From Enterovirga rhinocerotis (GTDB lineage Bacteria; Pseudomonadota; Alphaproteobacteria; Rhizobiales; Beijerinckiaceae), in contig NZ_SNZR01000011.1 in assembly GCF_004363955.1 (NCBI RefSeq), positions 868,001-932,000 on the forward strand: DNA of 64,000 bases, in the 5' to 3' direction. This document shows, one piece after another, positions 60,691-64,000 of the stretch. The translations under genes and the position numbers were made by a program. Position 1 is the stretch's first letter; every line of letters starts with the position of its first letter. The notes beneath the pieces are model-generated. The model was given only the letters and a program-made list of their open reading frames with translations. It searched no databases and was not told the origin of the DNA.

Positions 60691-61278
60691 TCAGGCGAGC
60701 CCGCCCTCATGGACCACGAACATGCGCCGCCGTTCCTCCGAGGTCGGAAGGATGAAGGGCTCGTCGTCTGCCGGCGGGGACAGCGAACCCGGCTCGATGA
60801 CCCGCAGCGACCGCACCGAAATCTCGCGCAGCGGAACGAGGCCGGCCCAGCCGGGCACGGTTGCCGGCGAGAGCGTGCCGATCAGGCGATCGTGGGTCCT
60901 TCCCCGGTGGCGGAGCGGCAGGAGCAGCATCTCCATCGGCAGTTCCGACCCGTTGTGGTTCCAGGCTCGCAGGCCCGCCACCACCCCGGCGGTGTCCTCC
61001 AGGACGATGTCCGCCAGACGCTCGGCATCCTCCTCCTCGTCGCCCGCCCACAGGCTCCGCAGCGGCGCGTTGCGGAGGTCGCGACCCAGCAGAGCGCAGA
61101 TCCGTGTGCCGGCCAGCCGGAAGGTCGCGATTCGGTCATCCTCCCGAGCGACGATGAAGGTGTCGGCGAGGATGTGGCGTATGGCGCCCGGCTGGATCTC
61201 TGCGCGATCGGGAGCCGCGCGCTCGCCTCTGAGCGCGTCCCAATAGGCGAAGAGCATCCGGGAGGTCGCGTGTTTCAT
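60691..61278 (-). CDS. PAS-domain protein (PAS_5/DUF1426-like)
   Basis: A 195-residue cytosolic protein of the single-domain PAS type found in several copies in Hyphomicrobiales. The start MKHATSRMLFAYWDALRGER is diagnostic, followed by IQPGAIRHILADTFIVARED with FRLAGTRICALLGRDLRNAP. The C-terminus is variable. No output domain is present; it may modulate another protein. The neighbouring tandem-PilZ gene lies downstream on the same strand. Confidence 0.82.
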   Translation of the reverse strand: MKHATSRMLFAYWDALRGERAAPDRAEIQPGAIRHILADTFIVAREDDRIATFRLAGTRICALLGRDLRNAPLRSLWAGDEEEDAERLADIVLEDTAGVVAGLRAWNHNGSELPMEMLLLPLRHRGRTHDRLIGTLSPATVPGWAGLVPLREISVRSLRVIEPGSLSPPADDEPFILPTSEERRRMFVVHEGGLA

Positions 61279-61364
61279 TTTGAGACGGGCCGCTGCGCGG
61301 ATCCTTTTCGGTGTGCCGTCTCGCGACCAGGAGGTGGCGCGGCGAGACTCGCTGCGTGTAGACG

Positions 61365-61378
61365 GTGCAGGTCTGCAC
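61365..61378. promoter_or_regulatory. Perfect palindrome in a divergent promoter region
   Basis: GTGCAGGTCTGCAC has 6-bp arms around GT, in the 212-bp gap between the PAS gene and the rhomboid gene. It could be an operator; no cognate regulator is recognised. Otherwise the gap holds nothing identifiable. Confidence 0.35.
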
Positions 61379-61490
61379 GCGGCAGGCCAATGGCCGGAAA
61401 GCCGCTGTTCACACCTAATCCAGCCCCATCCCCAGACCGTTCGCTCCCGGCCGGCTTGCCGAAGCGGCGAACGGCCCCCACCCTTCCTCG

Positions 61491-62285
61491 ATGCAGGCTC
61501 CCCATCCGATGCACGTGCCGATCGTCACCAGGCGGGAGCCCGCCATCAACATCCCGGCCTTCCTGGTGGCCTGGATCGGGCTCCTCGTGGTCATCCACGC
61601 GGTCCGGACGCTGGTCCTGTCCGACGACACGGATCTTCGCCTGCTGCTCGAGACGGCCTTCATCCCGGCGCCATGGTCGGTCGCGAGCGGTTATGCCAGC
61701 GGCGAGGCCGTCATTCATGCCGCCGCGGCCGCCCAGGGAGGCGCACCGGCGGAACTGCGCATCGCGCTCGCCCGCTATTTCGCGGCCGAGACGCCCCGGC
61801 TCTGGTCGCCCCTCTCCTATGCCTTCCTGCACGGATCCTGGACGCATCTCGGCCTGAACTGCCTGTGGCTCGTCGCCTTCGGGACCTCCGTCGTCCGCCG
61901 CGCGGGCACGTCGCGGTCGGTGATCCTCGGCGTCGCGGCGGCGCTGGGCGGAGCCCTTGCGCAATGGCTCTCCTCGCCGCTCGGGACCGAGATCGTGATC
62001 GGGGCTTCGGCCAGCGTGTCCGGCTTCATGGCCGCCGCCGCGACCTTCATGTATGCGCGGCCGGGCGACGGGCGCTGGGCCTTCCTCGCCAATCGCGGCG
62101 CCCTCATCTTCATCGGGGTCTGGCTGGTCGCCAACCTGATCTTCGGCTTCATCGCCGTGCCGCTCGGCATGTCGGACGGCGACGTCGCCTGGCAGGCTCA
62201 TATCGGCGGGCTCGTCGTCGGTCTCCTGCTCTTTCCGCTCCTCGATCCGTTCCATCGGGAACCGAGCAGGGCATTCGGTTCTTGA
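61491..62285 (+). CDS. Rhomboid-family intramembrane serine protease
   Basis: A 264-residue polytopic membrane protein with six or more hydrophobic segments. LWSPLSYAFLHGSWTHLGLN is the conserved H-x-x-x-x-H-L-x-x-N loop, IGASASVSGFMAA contains the catalytic Ser (GxSx), and QAHIGGLVVGLLLF has the catalytic His. A fairly long N-terminal segment precedes TM2. ATG 61491 or the in-frame ATG at 61509 may start it. Likely cleaves membrane substrates; targets unknown. Confidence 0.9.
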   Translation: MQAPHPMHVPIVTRREPAINIPAFLVAWIGLLVVIHAVRTLVLSDDTDLRLLLETAFIPAPWSVASGYASGEAVIHAAAAAQGGAPAELRIALARYFAAETPRLWSPLSYAFLHGSWTHLGLNCLWLVAFGTSVVRRAGTSRSVILGVAAALGGALAQWLSSPLGTEIVIGASASVSGFMAAAATFMYARPGDGRWAFLANRGALIFIGVWLVANLIFGFIAVPLGMSDGDVAWQAHIGGLVVGLLLFPLLDPFHREPSRAFGS

Positions 62286-62348
62286 ACCCTGGAACCAGTT
62301 TAGAGAGGATGGTGTCCGGGTAGCCCCATCCGGGCAGGGGAGGCGGCG

Positions 62349-62780
62349 ATGAGCGTGGCGCAGATTTTGGCCGAGAAGGGCCGCACGGTCGTGACGATCG
62401 GGAGCGAGGCCACATTGGCCGAGGCCGTGGAACTCCTGACACGGCATCGGATCGGCGCGCTCGTGGTGGTCGATCCGTCCGGCGCCGTGGGCGGCATCGT
62501 CTCCGAGCGGGACGTGGTCCGCGCCGTCGGCCAGTTGGGCATGGAGGGCTTGAACCAGACGGTCGCCGACCGGATGACGCGCAAGGTCGCGACCTGCACC
62601 CCGACGGCGTCCCTGCAGGAACTGATGACCATGATGACGGAGGGGAAGTTCCGCCACGTCCCGGTCGTCGAGGACGGCAGCCTCGGCGGAATGGTGTCGA
62701 TCGGCGATATCGTCAAGCACCGCCTCGCGGAGATGGAGGCGGAATCGCAGGCGCTTCGGGACTATATCGGCGCGGCCTGA
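62349..62780 (+). CDS. CBS-pair domain protein
   Basis: A 143-residue stand-alone CBS pair. CBS1: MSVAQILAEKGRTVVTIGSE through HRIGALVVVDPSGAVGGIVS. CBS2: RMTRKVATCTPTASLQELMT through FRHVPVVEDGSLGGMVSIGD. Such proteins bind adenine nucleotides and act as energy or redox sensors. It overlaps the convergent patatin gene by 19 nt. hisI-patatin-CBS is a recurrent arrangement in this bacterial group. Confidence 0.92.
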   Translation: MSVAQILAEKGRTVVTIGSEATLAEAVELLTRHRIGALVVVDPSGAVGGIVSERDVVRAVGQLGMEGLNQTVADRMTRKVATCTPTASLQELMTMMTEGKFRHVPVVEDGSLGGMVSIGDIVKHRLAEMEAESQALRDYIGAA

Positions 62781-63748
62781 GGCGGTCCCGGCTGGAGCTC
62801 CCCGAGGATCTCGAGGAGCTCCGGAAGCCTGCGGCGGGCCGCTTCGGCGCCGAGTTCGATCGTCTCGGCCGCCCGGTGGAACTCGAACAGGCCGACCCGC
62901 TGCATCTTCGGCGCCAGCATCAGGTCGGGCGGATCGCCCGCGAGGCGGGAGCGCGAGATGCGGTCCTGGATGATGTTGAAGGCCTCGATCATGACCGCCG
63001 CCATGCCCGGCGCGCTTGCCGACGGCTTCGCGCGCCCGCGGAAGAAGCCGCGAGGCTGCTCCGTCAGCGCCTCGACCACCGGATCGCCCGGCGGGGTCTG
63101 GACGACGGTGCCGCCGCGCGCCTTGATCTCGGCATTGAGGTTGACGCAGATGACGAGGTCGGCGCCGAGCGCGCGTGCGACCGTGACCGGGACGGGATTG
63201 ACCAGGGCGCCGTCGACGAGCCAGCGCCCGCCGACCTGGACCGGATCGAAGATGCCGGGCAGCGCGTAGGACGCCCGAAGGGTCTGCACCAGCGGCCCTT
63301 GGGTCAGCCAGAGTTCGTGGCCCGTCGCGAGTTCGGTCGCGACGCCGGCGAAGCGGATCGGCAGGTCCTCGACGAGCAGCTCGCCGAGATCGACCTCGAG
63401 CAGGCGGCGAAGGCGATTGCCGCCGATGAGGCCCGAGCCGGTGATGTGGAAATCGAGCAGGCCCATGATGCGGCGCTTCGTCAGCGTGCGCGCGAAGGCC
63501 TCCAACTCGTCGAGCTTGCCGGCCGCGTAGCACCCGCCGACCACGGCACCGATCGAACAGCCGGCGATGATGTCGGGCCGCAATCCGGCTTCGTCGAGAA
63601 CCCGAAGGGCGCCGATATGCGCCCAGCCGCGCGCGGCACCGCCGCCGAGCGCAAGCCCGATCTTGGGGCGCCTCGCCGTCGGCGCGGTCTGATCCGGCAG
63701 ATCGCCCGTCAGACCGAAGGCGCGCCGCGCGAAGCCATCGAAGAACAT
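62762..63748 (-). CDS. Patatin-like phospholipase (RssA-type)
   Basis: A 328-residue serine hydrolase with Ser-Asp dyad. The oxyanion motif is LALGGGAARGWAHIGALRVL, the nucleophile elbow GCSIGAVVGGCYAAGKL, and the Asp lies in RWLVDGALVNPVPVTVARAL. There is no signal peptide; the enzyme is probably cytoplasmic or membrane-associated, like RssA. Located between hisI and the CBS gene. Substrate unknown. Confidence 0.92.
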   Translation of the reverse strand: MFFDGFARRAFGLTGDLPDQTAPTARRPKIGLALGGGAARGWAHIGALRVLDEAGLRPDIIAGCSIGAVVGGCYAAGKLDELEAFARTLTKRRIMGLLDFHITGSGLIGGNRLRRLLEVDLGELLVEDLPIRFAGVATELATGHELWLTQGPLVQTLRASYALPGIFDPVQVGGRWLVDGALVNPVPVTVARALGADLVICVNLNAEIKARGGTVVQTPPGDPVVEALTEQPRGFFRGRAKPSASAPGMAAVMIEAFNIIQDRISRSRLAGDPPDLMLAPKMQRVGLFEFHRAAETIELGAEAARRRLPELLEILGELQPGPPQAAPI

Positions 63749-63842
63749 GGCCCGTTCCCCGTCTCTACCGGGCGCGATGATGGCACCGGGGCCGTGAAGC
63801 CATTGTGAATGCGGCTCGGGCCTCCTGTCGCAGGTGGCGGGG

Positions 63843-64000
63843 TCAGACGGCGAGGAGGGGCGTGCCGTCGCTGGCGCGTTCGACGCGCCGGTAGAAGCAG
63901 CTTCGGCGGCCGGTATGGCAGCAGCCGCCGTCCCCCGCGACCGAGACCCGGATCCAGACCGCGTCCTGGTCGCAATCGATCCGCATCTCGCGGACCGTCT
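63843..64000 (-). CDS. hisI: Phosphoribosyl-AMP cyclohydrolase, C-terminal part (cut by window edge)
   Basis: Opens the purine ring of PR-AMP in histidine synthesis. The last 51 residues are visible: [20 protein letters not shown] then [20 protein letters not shown] with TPLLAV before the stop. DCDQDA and the [10 protein letters not shown] signature are diagnostic of the HisI metal site. The start lies beyond 64000. Upstream of the patatin gene on the same strand, separated by about 95 bp. Confidence 0.93.
   Translation of the reverse strand, partial: TVREMRIDCDQDAVWIRVSVAGDGGCCHTGRRSCFYRRVERASDGTPLLAV

Noticed and set aside
60570-60755. A short plus-strand ORF between the PilZ and PAS genes
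   Set aside because: Overlaps the 3' end of the PAS gene, has no ribosome site and no protein-like pattern.
61275-63533. A 752-codon minus-strand open frame opposite the rhomboid and CBS genes
   Set aside because: Antisense shadow. Rhomboid, CBS and patatin reading frames are all well supported on their own strands.
1-64000. CRISPR array, tRNA, rRNA or attachment site
   Set aside because: No regularly spaced direct repeats, cloverleaf-like 3'-CCA region or rRNA-like conserved sequence was found on reading.

Overview
This 64 kb window is chromosomal DNA of a high-GC alphaproteobacterium, most likely a member of the Hyphomicrobiales (Rhizobiales) near the Methylobacteriaceae, Salinarimonadaceae or Beijerinckiaceae. 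The evidence is the GC-rich codon use, an ethylmalonyl-CoA mutase gene, and gene orders typical of this group: rpsF-rpsR-DUF2232-rplI, dnaB-alr-radA-cvpA-purF-SDR, pdxJ-acpS-lepB-rnc-era-recO, and hisI-patatin-CBS. Genus cannot be settled by reading alone. No rRNA, tRNA, CRISPR array, complete insertion sequence or prophage was seen.

Layout. 1-7.5 kb: the 5' part of ligD (NHEJ ligase), malonyl-CoA decarboxylase and malonyl-CoA synthetase, a small unknown protein, a two-gene ABC importer and a UspA protein. 7.5-12 kb: an acid-sugar catabolic block (DHDPS-family aldolase/dehydratase, IlvD/Edd dehydratase, RraA-family protein) with palindromic repeats and a DUF559 remnant, then a hotdog thioesterase. 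12-19 kb: polA, three small exported proteins and ethylmalonyl-CoA mutase. 19-34 kb: mainly accessory metabolism: PoxB-like enzyme, GT87 membrane protein, Tat-exported hydrolase, a copper-uptake locus (TonB receptor, YcnI-PCuAC fusion, DUF2946), oxidoreductases, an amino-acid-type binding protein, Zn-alcohol dehydrogenase, Ada, a secreted Asp-box protein. 34-40 kb: NnrU, a YfgM-like protein, der, a Zur-box-controlled COG0523 GTPase with a coupled Cys-containing partner, a PsiF microprotein, DUF3617. 40-57.8 kb: the housekeeping core, interrupted by a ParDE toxin-antitoxin pair fused translationally to radA and by a frameshifted SEC-C gene. 57.8-64 kb: cytochrome P450 with divergent TetR and twin operators, PilZ and PAS proteins, rhomboid protease, CBS protein, patatin and the end of hisI.

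Most unusual features. (1) polA carries an in-frame segment of about 345 bp with only about 48% GC against about 71% in flanking polA. It lies between the 5'-nuclease and 3'-5' exonuclease domains, and its translation resembles the thumb subdomain of a family A polymerase, including this protein's own thumb. The same polymerase has lost key proofreading residues. (2) ligD contains an exactly 93-nt palindromic repeat, read in frame between the phosphoesterase and ligase domains. (3) A perfect 19-bp Zur-type box lies upstream of a COG0523 GTPase/unknown-protein pair. (4) A parDE pair is wired into the radA operon by stop-start overlaps. (5) Two near-identical 16-bp operators sit between a P450 and its TetR regulator.
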